Shown: in pieces, positions 8,841 to 17,659 of the stretch
Layout of the letters: every line of letters starts with the position of its first letter
Numbering within the stretch: position 1 is the stretch's first letter
The notes under the pieces: model-generated
What the model was told of the DNA's origin: nothing
Database searches by the model: none
Seen by the model: only the letters and a program-made list of their open reading frames with translations
Position numbers and translations under genes: made by a program
Assembly (NCBI GenBank): GCA_030609325.1
Contig: JAUWCL010000004.1
Location: forward strand, 1 to 64,000
Reading direction: 5' to 3'
From: Candidatus Krumholzibacteriota bacterium
GTDB taxonomy: Bacteria > Krumholzibacteriota > Krumholzibacteriia > Krumholzibacteriales > Krumholzibacteriaceae
DNA length: 64,000 nucleotides

Positions 8841-9338
8841 CCTTCACACTTCGCCTTTCCATCAGCGGATCATCGGCCACCGGCGTCATCCCGGCCTCCT
8901 GGTCGGCCAACTCATAGCCGCCTTCCTTGTTACCCAAACCAACCATGCCGACGGTCTTCTCCTTGTGTATCAACGGCACTCCCAGAAAAGCATTAATCTC
9001 TGAATGGTCATCCGGCGTGCCGCACCGGTCAGCATGGGTTGCCATTTCGTCCTGATTGACAATCACTGACTTCCCTTCCCTGACTGTCGACCAGTCGATC
9101 CCTCTGATTTCCATGTCCTTGATGCTGTGTTTGACATCGGCGGAGCCATCTCACATGCACCCCACCCCAAGTTGCTGATCGCAGTGGTATCCAGAAGCCC
9201 GTCCGGATCGAGTTCGAGGAGGGTGAGTCGGTCCAACTCCGCCGTCCGCTTTTCCAAGTGTAAGATATTCGATGTTTTTTTGTCAACGGCAAACGCTTGT
9301 ACGTCGGTCTGGGTTATTAGGTTGGACAAACAGTTCAT
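8830..9338 (-). pseudogene. Broken GAF-domain sensor remnant
   Basis: An open frame of 94 residues (8830-9114) contains the C-terminal half of a GAF domain: REGKSVIVN, FLGVPLIHKEKTVGMVG, NKEGGYELADQE. Its tail is shared with the neighbouring sensor through the direct repeat. Upstream the same frame closes at a TGA before the GAF domain is complete. Another frame (9063-9338) is open with coiled-coil-like sequence that could be the displaced N-terminal part. This fits a frameshifted, truncated sensor gene at the ftsH-side edge of the island. Confidence 0.65.
8847..8900. repeat. 54-bp direct repeat, copy 2
   Basis: Second copy of the 7166-7219 repeat, in the same orientation, encoding AGMTPVADDPLMERRS at the end of the GAF remnant. 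CACTTC-rich stretches adjoin both copies, and a third lies at 4537-4560 after the kinase gene. This suggests a mosaic 3' cassette spread by recombination. Confidence 0.9.
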
Positions 9339-9351
9339 TATCGCTTATCTT
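9322..9351 (+). promoter_or_regulatory. Possible ftsH promoter
   Basis: TTGGAC (9322-9327) and TATCTT (9346-9351) with an 18-base spacer, about 100 bases before the ftsH start. The match is moderate. A new promoter would be needed here because the signalling island cuts ftsH off from the tilS-hpt unit. Confidence 0.3.
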
Positions 9352-9456
9352 GATTTCAGAAGTTGGAATGCGGCAGATTTCCGGCCGTATGAGGGGATGG
9401 AGTGTGCTCTGCCCTTCCAAGCCGTTACAGCCCTTAATCTACGGAGTGACACAGAG

Positions 9457-11619
9457 ATGAACGGTGACGACAAAAACCGTGACAGGAATCCAAAGAAGAA
9501 ATGGGTCCCGCCCGGCGGAACTCCCGGACAGCAGAAGCCATCGAGGTCGATGGCACTCTGGGTAATGGTCATCATCCTCTTCTTCCTCGCCTTCTTCTTG
9601 TTCAATACGGGCAAGGAAAGGGAATGGTCCATCGATTACAGCCAGTTTATCGCCGAGATAGACAACGGGAATATCGCGAGCGTGAAGATCAAGGGGATCG
9701 AGGTGCGCGGAAAGCTTTTGAACCCGATAACGATACCTACAGGCGGAGACGGTACGACGATATCGAGCTTCAAGACGATACTCCCCGCCGAGGACAGCCT
9801 GCTCGCCGAGCGTATCTGGGAAAACAATCCCGACGCGAAGATAGAGGCGGAATACCCCGGAAGCAGCGTCTGGGTGAAAGCGCTCGCGACGGCCCTCCCC
9901 CTCATCGCCCTGCTCGTACTGTGGGTAATACTGATGCGTAACATGCAGGCGGGAGGCAACAAGGCCTTCTCGTTCGGCAAGAGCAAGGCGAAGATGATGG
10001 GCAATAACATGCCCCGTGTCACGTTCGACGATGTCGCCGGAGCCGATGAAGCCAAGGAGGAGCTCCAGGAGGTCATCGAGTTCCTCAAGGACCCGAAAAA
10101 ATTCCAGAAGCTCGGCGGCCGCATACCGAAGGGCGCCATCCTGCTCGGCCCTCCCGGGACGGGCAAGACCCTGCTCGCCAGGGCCGTAGCGGGCGAGGCG
10201 GGCGTACCGTTCTTCAGCATGAGCGGATCCGATTTCGTCGAGATGTTCGTCGGTGTCGGCGCGAGCCGTGTACGCGACCTCTTCGACAAGGGAAAGAAGC
10301 ACGCGCCGTGCATCCTTTTCATCGACGAGCTCGACGCCGTAGGCCGCCAGAGGGGCGCTGGACTGGGCGGCGGGCATGACGAGCGCGAGCAGACGCTCAA
10401 CCAGCTTCTCGTCGAGATGGACGGATTCGAGACTAACGAGGGAGTCATCCTGCTCGCCGCGACGAACAGGCCCGACGTCCTCGATCCGGCGCTGCTCAGG
10501 CCCGGGCGTTTCGACAGGCACGTCATCGTCGACATGCCCGACGTGAGGGGCAGGCTCGGCATCCTCAAGGTCCACACGAGAAACATACCGCTGGGCGATG
10601 ACGTCGATCTCTCGATACTCGCCAGGGGAACACCCGGCATGTCGGGCGCCGACCTGGCCAACCTTGTCAACGAGGCGGCGCTGCTCGCAGCGAGGCGCGA
10701 CAAGGACAAGGTCTATATGAACGAAATGGAAGAGTCCAAGGACAAGGTCTTCCTCGGTCCCGAGAGGCGCAGCCGCGTATTCAAGGAAGACACGAGGCGC
10801 ATGACGGCATACCACGAGGCGGGGCACGCCGTGGTCGGATCGTACGTCGAGAACGCCGACTCCCTGCACAAGGTGACGATCATCACCAGGGGCCAGGCCG
10901 GCGGGCTTACCTCCTTCCTCACCGACGACGACAACTACTACTACCAGTCGAAGGAATACCTCCTCGACATGATCACAATGGCGCTCGGCGGCCGTGTCGC
11001 TGAGGAACTGTTCATCGGCAGGATCGGCAGCGGCGCCTACGGAGACATCAGGAAATCGACGGACATTTCGCGCAAGATGGTCATGCAGTGGGGCATGAGC
11101 GAGAGGCTCGGCCCGATCGCCTTCGGCAACAAGGAGGAGCAGATCTTCCTCGGACGTGAGATATCCACCCGCAAGGACTACAGCGAGAAGACTGCCCAGG
11201 ATATCGACGCCGAGGTGAAGGAAATCATTTCGGACTGCTACGACAAGGCCCGCAGGATCCTCACCGAGCACGAGCAGCAGCTCCATGCCGTGGCCAAGGC
11301 CCTTCTCGAGCGCGAGACACTCGACGCGGAAGATGTGAAGATACTCCTCAGCGACGGCATCCTTCCTCCGATGAATAAGAAACCGGAGCACAAGAAGGCC
11401 GGGGACAAGACCGGGCCGGCCGCGCCGGGGGAACCGGCCCTCCATTCGGAGACGGATGCCGCCGATGAGGCACCCTCTTCAGGGGAGCCGTCCACCGTCG
11501 ATGAAACGGACGACACAGTGAGAAACGAATCTGGCCCGGCAGATCTCTTCACGGATATGGACTCCGGGGATACGCCTCCCGGTGAAAAGAAGGACGGCGG
11601 CACCGACCTGAGCACCTGA
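9457..11619 (+). CDS. ftsH: ATP-dependent zinc metalloprotease FtsH
   Basis: A membrane-anchored AAA+ protease that degrades misfolded and regulatory membrane proteins. The 720-residue protein starts at ATG 9457 with GGAG about ten bases upstream. The longer frame from 9127 is not family-like. TM1 is at about 33-49, an extracytoplasmic FtsH_ext domain follows, and TM2 is at about 139-160. The AAA+ module has Walker A GPPGTGKT (231-238) and Walker [10 protein letters not shown]. The zinc site is HEAGH (453-457). The C-terminal 90 residues are acidic and Pro-rich, longer than usual. folP follows after 38 bases, probably in one operon. Confidence 0.97.
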   Translation: MNGDDKNRDRNPKKKWVPPGGTPGQQKPSRSMALWVMVIILFFLAFFLFNTGKEREWSIDYSQFIAEIDNGNIASVKIKGIEVRGKLLNPITIPTGGDGTTISSFKTILPAEDSLLAERIWENNPDAKIEAEYPGSSVWVKALATALPLIALLVLWVILMRNMQAGGNKAFSFGKSKAKMMGNNMPRVTFDDVAGADEAKEELQEVIEFLKDPKKFQKLGGRIPKGAILLGPPGTGKTLLARAVAGEAGVPFFSMSGSDFVEMFVGVGASRVRDLFDKGKKHAPCILFIDELDAVGRQRGAGLGGGHDEREQTLNQLLVEMDGFETNEGVILLAATNRPDVLDPALLRPGRFDRHVIVDMPDVRGRLGILKVHTRNIPLGDDVDLSILARGTPGMSGADLANLVNEAALLAARRDKDKVYMNEMEESKDKVFLGPERRSRVFKEDTRRMTAYHEAGHAVVGSYVENADSLHKVTIITRGQAGGLTSFLTDDDNYYYQSKEYLLDMITMALGGRVAEELFIGRIGSGAYGDIRKSTDISRKMVMQWGMSERLGPIAFGNKEEQIFLGREISTRKDYSEKTAQDIDAEVKEIISDCYDKARRILTEHEQQLHAVAKALLERETLDAEDVKILLSDGILPPMNKKPEHKKAGDKTGPAAPGEPALHSETDAADEAPSSGEPSTVDETDDTVRNESGPADLFTDMDSGDTPPGEKKDGGTDLST

Positions 11620-11657
11620 CAGATCGCTCCGGAAGGAGGGGCGCACGGCAGCGGCAG

Positions 11658-12875
11658 ATGCGTTACAAGCTCCACCTCATCTCTTCCGCACGCAGGGCAA
11701 CGCTCGCCGGACACCTCCGCAGGGCAGGTGTAGATCCGGCCGGCATCGAGATCATGACACGGAAGGCCGAGACCGTGGTCATTCGGATCTGCGGACTCTC
11801 CGCGGAGGCAGCTAATATCCTGAAGCAGCAGATGCTCTCCATCGGCGGCGACGCGGCCGTTCACAGGGAAGTTATCCGGGGCGGACCCGACGATTCATGC
11901 GCCTACCTGATCTCGGATGCGAAGAGGCTCGAGATCCTCGCCGACAATCTGGCAAGCCAGCCGTTCGGCCTGGGCAAAGCGGGCGCGGAGATCGTCCGGC
12001 TGCTGAGGATAAGATCCTTTCCCCCGGCCGCGGTGAGCCTTCCCGAAGGCTTTATCGATCTGACCGGCGGCCCCCTCATCATGGGGATACTCAACTTGGC
12101 GCCCGACAGTTTCAGCGACGGGGGGCGTTTCAGCGATCCGTCGGCGGCCGCCGAAAGGGCCGCGCAGATGGTCGAAGAGGGCGCCTTGATAATCGACATC
12201 GGCGGAGAATCGAGCAGGCCCGGAGCCGCCGAGCTCGACCCGGCAGAGGAACTAGACCGTGTCACCCCGGTGCTCGAGAAAACAGCCGGCCTGAACGGCG
12301 CCGTTATATCCATCGATACCCGGCATTCCGAGGTAGCGAGGGAGGCGGTCCGTCTCGGAGCATCGATCATCAACGATATCAGCGGCCTTACTCACGATCC
12401 CGGGATGACTGAAGTCGCCATCGGGTCCGGTACGGCGGTCGTGGTAATGCACATGAAAGGCACTCCCGAAACGATGCAGGACGACCCGAGCTACGACGAC
12501 GCTCCGGACGAGATATCCGCCTGGCTCGAGTCGGCCGCGGACAGGCTAGTTGAAAACGGCATCGAACGCGATAAAATAATCGTTGACCCGGGAATCGGAT
12601 TCGGAAAAAGATTGGAAGACAATGTGGAGATCATTAATCGCGTAGGCGATCTCCATACGCTCGGATATCCGGTTCTCGTCGGTCATTCCCGCAAGTCGTT
12701 CATCGGAGCGATCACCGGGCGGAACAGGCCCGAGGAGAGGACTGGCGGCGGGCTCGCCGTGACGGGCAGGTGCCTCGATGCCGGAGTCCAGATCTTGCGC
12801 GTCCACGACGTCCGCGAGACGGCCGACTACATCAGGGTCTGGAAGGCCATCAACGGGAAAGGCGGCTCCTCTTGA
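11658..12875 (+). CDS. folP: Dihydropteroate synthase with N-terminal extension
   Basis: A folate-pathway enzyme that condenses dihydropterin pyrophosphate with p-aminobenzoate. The TIM-barrel part begins at about residue 142 with MGILNLAPDSFSDGG. Other family motifs are IDIGGESSRPGA, ISIDTRHSEVA, IINDISG and LVGHSRKSFI. A domain of about 135 residues precedes the barrel, which is longer than E. coli FolP. Similar extended forms occur in several anaerobic lineages, and the role of the extension is unknown. The stop codon overlaps the TTG start proposed for cdaA, implying translational coupling. GTP cyclohydrolase (folE) of the same pathway lies at 62177-62737. Confidence 0.95.
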   Translation: MRYKLHLISSARRATLAGHLRRAGVDPAGIEIMTRKAETVVIRICGLSAEAANILKQQMLSIGGDAAVHREVIRGGPDDSCAYLISDAKRLEILADNLASQPFGLGKAGAEIVRLLRIRSFPPAAVSLPEGFIDLTGGPLIMGILNLAPDSFSDGGRFSDPSAAAERAAQMVEEGALIIDIGGESSRPGAAELDPAEELDRVTPVLEKTAGLNGAVISIDTRHSEVAREAVRLGASIINDISGLTHDPGMTEVAIGSGTAVVVMHMKGTPETMQDDPSYDDAPDEISAWLESAADRLVENGIERDKIIVDPGIGFGKRLEDNVEIINRVGDLHTLGYPVLVGHSRKSFIGAITGRNRPEERTGGGLAVTGRCLDAGVQILRVHDVRETADYIRVWKAINGKGGSS

Positions 12876-13648
12876 GCTCTTTTCATTTCAATCTCACAAT
12901 CGATATGCTCGACATACTGATCGTCTCCTTCCTCTTCTACAGACTTTTCATGCTCTTCAAGGGCACAAGGGCCATCCAGATGTTCATCGGCCTCTTTCTT
13001 CTGATCCTCGTCTCCTTCATCGCCCAGTGGCTTAACCTCAACGCGCTCAACCGTATCCTGAGCAGCCTGAAAACCGTCCTGGTAATAGCGTTCGTCATCC
13101 TGTTCCAGCCCGAGTTGAGAAAGGCGCTGACGCAGCTCGGCCAGAACAGGATCATAGGGATGTTCCTCAAGGTCGAGTCGTCGGGGACCGTCTCGGAAAC
13201 GGTAAAGGCCTGCCAGCTTCTCGTGCAGAAGGGACTGGGCGCGATCATAGTCGTCGAGCGCGACGTCGGCCTGAAGAACTACATCGAGACGGGCACAAGG
13301 CTCGACGCGAAGGTTACCAGCGAGCTTCTCATATCGATATTCACGCCTCCCGGACCGCTGCATGACGGCGCCGTGATCGTCGAGAAAGACAGGATCATCG
13401 CGGCGGGGTGCATCCTGCCGCTCTCGCAGAACCCACGGATCGGCCGCACACTCGGCACTCGCCACAGGGCCGGGCTCGGACTCACCGAGGAAACGGACGC
13501 CATTGCGATCATCGTCAGCGAGGAAACGGGCTCGATCTCGCTGGCCCGCGAGGGAAAGCTCAAGCGCAAGCTCGACCTCAACGCGCTGCGAAACGAGCTC
13601 GTTGCCATCATCGGAATAAAATCCGCCGAGACCGTTCCCGCCGCGTGA
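12872..13648 (+). CDS. cdaA: Diadenylate cyclase CdaA
   Basis: A membrane enzyme that makes cyclic di-AMP from two ATP. The 258-residue protein has about three N-terminal TM helices followed by a DAC domain with the catalytic DGA (165-167) and RHR (197-199) motifs. I chose the TTG at 12872, which overlaps the folP stop as TTGA. It keeps the N-terminal helix expected for CdaA and has a purine-rich stretch upstream. ATG 12905 is the alternative and would trim 11 residues. The usual partners cdaR and glmM do not follow. Instead a convergent signalling cluster begins after about 300 bases. Confidence 0.93.
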   Translation: MSSFHFNLTIDMLDILIVSFLFYRLFMLFKGTRAIQMFIGLFLLILVSFIAQWLNLNALNRILSSLKTVLVIAFVILFQPELRKALTQLGQNRIIGMFLKVESSGTVSETVKACQLLVQKGLGAIIVVERDVGLKNYIETGTRLDAKVTSELLISIFTPPGPLHDGAVIVEKDRIIAAGCILPLSQNPRIGRTLGTRHRAGLGLTEETDAIAIIVSEETGSISLAREGKLKRKLDLNALRNELVAIIGIKSAETVPAA

Positions 13649-13964
13649 CGGAACGGGAGCGGAAGCCTTCACCACACACATCTTCACGTCCGGACCTCCG
13701 CTCCCTTCTCCTTCAGGACCGTTCCGTCGTATTAAAATGGCAAGTATGATGCCCTGAGGAAAAAATACTTCGTTTCGCGCACAAGCCATAATGATCATAT
13801 CAGTTACTGGATCCGGTCGTTGTGAGGCCGTCGATCCGGTCGGAGAAGATCAGCGTAAACACTGTTCACGGAATCAGCTGGACAGACATAACGGTCTGTA
13901 CGAAAAACCTGTCCGCAGGGGGTCTTCCGGATCGATGCTGTGATGGAAACGGAATTGGCGATGT
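13649..13964. other. Convergent intergenic region with inverted repeats
   Basis: No gene is visible. A nine-base inverted repeat (GGGAGCGGA at 13655-13663, TCCGCTCCC at 13697-13705) lies just after cdaA with a 33-base loop and a pyrimidine-rich follow-on, a weak terminator candidate. A perfect six-base hairpin (ACAGAC 13882-13887, GTCTGT 13894-13899) lies nearer the HD-GYP gene. Confidence 0.4.
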
Positions 13965-15515
13965 CTAGTCTCTTTGCGGTTCCCTGATCATGCCTCTTTC
14001 GATGAGCCTTATCAGGTGATCGATGACGTCGGCGTCGAACTTGTCGGTCTGGAGCTTGAGCTGCTTGATGGCTTCCCCGTATCCGAAAGCCGTCCGATAA
14101 GGCCTGTCGCTCGTCATCGCATCGAAACTGTCGGCAACGGCCACGATCCTCGCTCCGAGCGATATCTGGTCGCCCTTCAGCCCGTCGGGATATCCTCGCC
14201 CGTCGAGACGCTCGTGGTGATGCCTGACGAGGTCGCATGCGGCCTCGAGGAATTTCATGTTCTTGATGATGTTAGCACCGACCGCGGGATGGCTCCTCAC
14301 AATCTCCCACTCCCCTTCGGTCAGCTCGCCAGGTTTGTTGAGGATATCCTCGTACACGCCGAGCTTCCCGATGTCGTGGAGCGCGGCCCCGAAGCTGACC
14401 GTCTCGAGGTCCTTCTTGTCCAGACCCATCTCCTCGGCAATCAGCCTCGCGAACATCGCGACCCTCTCCGTATGGCCCCTCGTATAAGAATCCTTAGCCT
14501 CTATCGTGGAGACAAGAACCTTGATCGTGGAGAGGTACGTGGACTGGAGCTCGGAGTAGAGCCTCGCGTTATCCAGACCCGTGGTGAACGAGCTGCATAT
14601 CGACCTGAAGACTTCCCTGTCGTTAGCCGAATATTCCTGGTCGCTTACCTTCGCTCCGAGGAACACGATCCCGATCAGGGAAGACTTGACGATCAGGGGA
14701 TAGCAGTAGTGAAATCCCAGGTCCCGCATGAACTCTATCTCGCGCCTCGCATCGTCGGGCATCTCGTCGCTTCTCAGATCGAGCATTTCCTGCCGGGCTA
14801 GCAGGAAATGGCTCATCCCGGTCTCCCTGGAAAGCCTGACAGTCCTCAGAACAGCATCCCTTATGCCCCTACCCCCGACATACGAGAGATAATTCTCCGT
14901 GTCGGTCGGTGAGAAAAAGAGACAGACCGAACCGATACCAAGCTGTCCGGCGACTGTGAGAAAGAAGACATTTGTCAGCTCCTCGGGATCGCGCAGCCTG
15001 TTGAGATCCTGGCTAAGATCGAAGATCGAACGCAGGTCGAGGACCTTCTTCTTCAGCTCCCTGTTGACACTCTGAAGGTCGTCCACGCTCTTCTGGATCT
15101 CGTCCTCGAGATACTCGTTCTTCTCCCGGAGATCCCTGCGTCTGCTCGCCTGCGACAGAAAGTTGTCGACCTTGGCGATCATCTCCTTGACGGAGAACGG
15201 CTTCTTTATATAGTCCTGCGCCCCGGACCTGAATCCTTCCAGCATATTGTCGGGGATGGCGTTGCCCGAGATCATGATCACGGGGACGTCGCGGTTGATG
15301 TCGCGTGTCCTTATCTCGTCGCAAACGGCGAATCCGTCCTTCTTCGGAAGAACCACGTCAAGCACTACGAGGTCGGGGAGAAACTCGTCGTACTTGCGCA
15401 GCGCCGACTCGCCGTCGAGGGCATACTCGGTGTTGTACCCCCTGCTCCTCAGGGATTCGGTGATTATCTCGACCACGTTGGGATCGTCGTCGACTACAAG
15501 AATGTTACCACTCAA
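13965..15515 (-). CDS. Response regulator with GAF and HD-GYP domains (c-di-GMP phosphodiesterase)
   Basis: A 516-residue protein. REC (1-120) has D9-D11 and phospho-acceptor D53. A coiled coil (about 125-165) and a GAF-like domain (about 170-330) follow, then a complete HD-GYP domain. The metal ligand pair H380-D381 sits in ALHDIGK, HHERLDGRGYP places GYP at 441-443, and the downstream ADSFDAMTS motif is intact. By family knowledge this should hydrolyse cyclic di-GMP under phosphorylation control. It is the last gene of a five-gene minus-strand cluster. The next gene upstream is a paralogue with STAS in place of REC. Confidence 0.92.
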   Translation of the reverse strand: MSGNILVVDDDPNVVEIITESLRSRGYNTEYALDGESALRKYDEFLPDLVVLDVVLPKKDGFAVCDEIRTRDINRDVPVIMISGNAIPDNMLEGFRSGAQDYIKKPFSVKEMIAKVDNFLSQASRRRDLREKNEYLEDEIQKSVDDLQSVNRELKKKVLDLRSIFDLSQDLNRLRDPEELTNVFFLTVAGQLGIGSVCLFFSPTDTENYLSYVGGRGIRDAVLRTVRLSRETGMSHFLLARQEMLDLRSDEMPDDARREIEFMRDLGFHYCYPLIVKSSLIGIVFLGAKVSDQEYSANDREVFRSICSSFTTGLDNARLYSELQSTYLSTIKVLVSTIEAKDSYTRGHTERVAMFARLIAEEMGLDKKDLETVSFGAALHDIGKLGVYEDILNKPGELTEGEWEIVRSHPAVGANIIKNMKFLEAACDLVRHHHERLDGRGYPDGLKGDQISLGARIVAVADSFDAMTSDRPYRTAFGYGEAIKQLKLQTDKFDADVIDHLIRLIERGMIREPQRD

Positions 15516-15528
15516 GGTAATCCACCTC

Positions 15529-17301
15529 TCAGGAGACGGCCCCGGAGGGCTGTACCGATTTCGCTATCTCCTTCTCTATTACGGCGGCGAACTGGTTGAC
15601 GACCTCACGGTCGTAACGCAGGCCGTAATTCTCCTTAAGGGTGTCGAGCGCTTCCCTGCCGGACAGGGCCGGACGGTTCGGCCTCTCGTTTATCATGGCC
15701 GCATAGCTCTCGACAACGGAAATCAGCCTCGCTCCCAGCGGAATCTTCTTCCCTCTGAGACCCCTCGGGTAACCCTCGCCGTTGAACCGCTCGTGATGGC
15801 TGAGTACGACCTCGACAACGTGGTTGTTGAATTTCATACGCCTGAGCATTTCCGCCCCGTCCTCGGGATGTTTCTTGATTATCTGCCACTCTTCCCTGGA
15901 CAGCTCGCGCGGGCTGCGCACAATGAGATCGCTTACCTTTACCATGCCCATATCCCTGAGTACGGTACCGTAGATCAGATCCTTGAAGTTCTCTTCGGGG
16001 TAATTCATGTTCTTGGCAACCATGCCCACGTAACGGGACACGATCTCGGACGTCCCCTTCAGCATGGTGTTTTCCTCTATGAGCGATATGAGCGTCTTGA
16101 CTATGCCGAGCGTCCTCTCGTTTTCCCTTTCGAACATCTGGGCGTTGCTGTACGCACCCTTCGCCAGGTTGACGAGTATCTGCATGAATTCGAAATCTTC
16201 CTTCTGCATACCCCTGCCGGCGAGACGCTTACCGAGGAAGATCAGGCCGGTCATCTCCTCGCCCTGATTGAAGGGACAAACGTACTCGAGCCCCGCCTCG
16301 CCGAGACCGCTTTTCGTCTTGTCGCTCAGCGACATGCTGTCTATCTCGAAGACGTCCCTGCCCCATTTGATCCGTTCCACCTCATCATCGCTAAGCTCGA
16401 TCGGGGAAAGTTCCTCCTCGTCAATGCCCTTGCCTAGGGCAGGCAGGAAAACTCCCTCTTTATTCTCGTAGAAGACGGCAGATTCGACTCCGCCCTGGGC
16501 TATCGATGTCAGCAGGAAGATATCGAGCAGTTTCTTGCGTTCCCTGATCGAATTGAAGTCCGCGCTGATGGAGAACAGGGTCTTCAGCTCGAGGATGCGC
16601 CTCTTGAGCTTCCTGTTGAGCTCCTTGACGTCTTTCGTCTCGATCTCCTCGGTGAGACTGAACGGCGATACCGGATCGTCGATCCACTCGGGCGGAGATC
16701 CGCTCGGCTTGGAGTTGAATATCTCCGAAATGATCTCTTCCTCGCCGGCGTCCTCTTCCACGGCAGCCTGCAGTGCGGTTTCCGTTTCCCCGGCCTCAAC
16801 TGACTCCTCGACAACCTCTTTCTCCTGCTCCCCTCCCGATTGCGGTTGGTCGCTGCCGGAATCGTACGCCATCAGGATGACCCCGTCCTGAACGGCTGAA
16901 TCGCTTTCAGGGGCAGCTCCCGGCTGCGCGGCCTTCTCCTCTTTTTTCGCGGCCGGTGCTGCGCCGCCGGAGACGGCTTCGTCCAGTGTCGAACAGATGC
17001 GGATGTTCGTCTCGCCGTCCTGTAGAAAATCGAGGATGACACTGCTCGTGACCGCGAACGTGACCTCGCCGCCCATTTTCCTGAGATCCTTCACGAACCC
17101 CCTGAGGATCTTCGCCACACCGCCGCCGAGCGACGTGAGCTCGGAGAAGTCGAAGACAACCTGCTTGAGTTCCCTCTTGAGACATTCCTGCGTCAGCTGC
17201 TTGATCTTCTCGTTCTCGTGGAATCCGAGCTTGCCCGAGATCCGGAATCCGCCGCTGTCGGCACCGCCGATCTCGAGTTTTTCGAATCTGGTCCTTGTCA
17301 T
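15529..17301 (-). CDS. STAS-GAF-degenerate HD-GYP protein
   Basis: A 590-residue paralogue of the neighbouring HD-GYP regulator: the linker, GAF-like part and HD-GYP part align, but the N-terminus is a STAS domain (DFSELTSLGGGVAKIL). A long acidic linker (about 115-200) separates STAS from the rest. In the HD-GYP part the metal-binding His-Asp motif reads LRDMGM, so Arg449 replaces the His. HHERFNGEGYP and GYP at 510-512 remain. The protein is therefore probably not a normal phosphodiesterase and may sense or sequester c-di-GMP, or regulate its active paralogue. It lacks the Ser typical of anti-sigma antagonist STAS phosphorylation sites (SLGGG instead of SSG). Confidence 0.85.
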   Translation of the reverse strand: MTRTRFEKLEIGGADSGGFRISGKLGFHENEKIKQLTQECLKRELKQVVFDFSELTSLGGGVAKILRGFVKDLRKMGGEVTFAVTSSVILDFLQDGETNIRICSTLDEAVSGGAAPAAKKEEKAAQPGAAPESDSAVQDGVILMAYDSGSDQPQSGGEQEKEVVEESVEAGETETALQAAVEEDAGEEEIISEIFNSKPSGSPPEWIDDPVSPFSLTEEIETKDVKELNRKLKRRILELKTLFSISADFNSIRERKKLLDIFLLTSIAQGGVESAVFYENKEGVFLPALGKGIDEEELSPIELSDDEVERIKWGRDVFEIDSMSLSDKTKSGLGEAGLEYVCPFNQGEEMTGLIFLGKRLAGRGMQKEDFEFMQILVNLAKGAYSNAQMFERENERTLGIVKTLISLIEENTMLKGTSEIVSRYVGMVAKNMNYPEENFKDLIYGTVLRDMGMVKVSDLIVRSPRELSREEWQIIKKHPEDGAEMLRRMKFNNHVVEVVLSHHERFNGEGYPRGLRGKKIPLGARLISVVESYAAMINERPNRPALSGREALDTLKENYGLRYDREVVNQFAAVIEKEIAKSVQPSGAVS

Positions 17302-17322
17302 CTGGCCGCTCCCGCTCGGATG

Positions 17323-17562
17323 TCACTCCGCCCGTACCACCTCTTCTTCCTGAGCGAGCCATCTGTCCAGAACGCTCCTCAGGAAACGCCACTCGCTTCC
17401 AACCTTCTTCGCCGGAATTTTCTTTTCCTTCGCGAGACGGCATACTGTCTTGACGTGCATCTTGAGATACTCCGCCGCCTCGACGGATGTCATGACCTCG
17501 GTGGCGTCGTCGTTGCCGCCGATGATGATGCTGCCGTAGTCCCTGTGATGCTGTTTAACCAT
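17323..17562 (-). CDS. Small excisionase-like HTH DNA-binding protein
   Basis: A 79-residue protein with a MerR/excisionase-type winged helix (HTH_17): MTSVEAAEYLKMHVKTVCRLAK, split by its turn, followed by the KKIPAKKVGSEWRF wing. An N-terminal extension of about 23 residues and an acidic tail flank it. It lies 21 bases upstream of the STAS gene and about 100 bases downstream of the CheA-like gene, same strand. No integrase or attachment site is nearby, so a local transcription factor for the cluster is more likely than a phage excisionase. Confidence 0.8.
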   Translation of the reverse strand: MVKQHHRDYGSIIIGGNDDATEVMTSVEAAEYLKMHVKTVCRLAKEKKIPAKKVGSEWRFLRSVLDRWLAQEEEVVRAE

Positions 17563-17659
17563 GACAACCTCTCTACGCTTGATGATCTGGAACCAGCGGC
17601 AGAGAACGCCGGTACCGTTTCGGTCAATACCTGCACGCGTTCAGACACGCGAAATCGTC

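Noticed and set aside
9439-11445. 668-residue minus-strand open frame opposite ftsH
   Set aside because: Mirror frame of a GC-rich gene. FtsH on the other strand is unambiguous.
17323-17562. Phage excisionase indicating a prophage or integrated element
   Set aside because: No integrase, attachment-like repeats or phage genes nearby. It is more likely a local HTH regulator.
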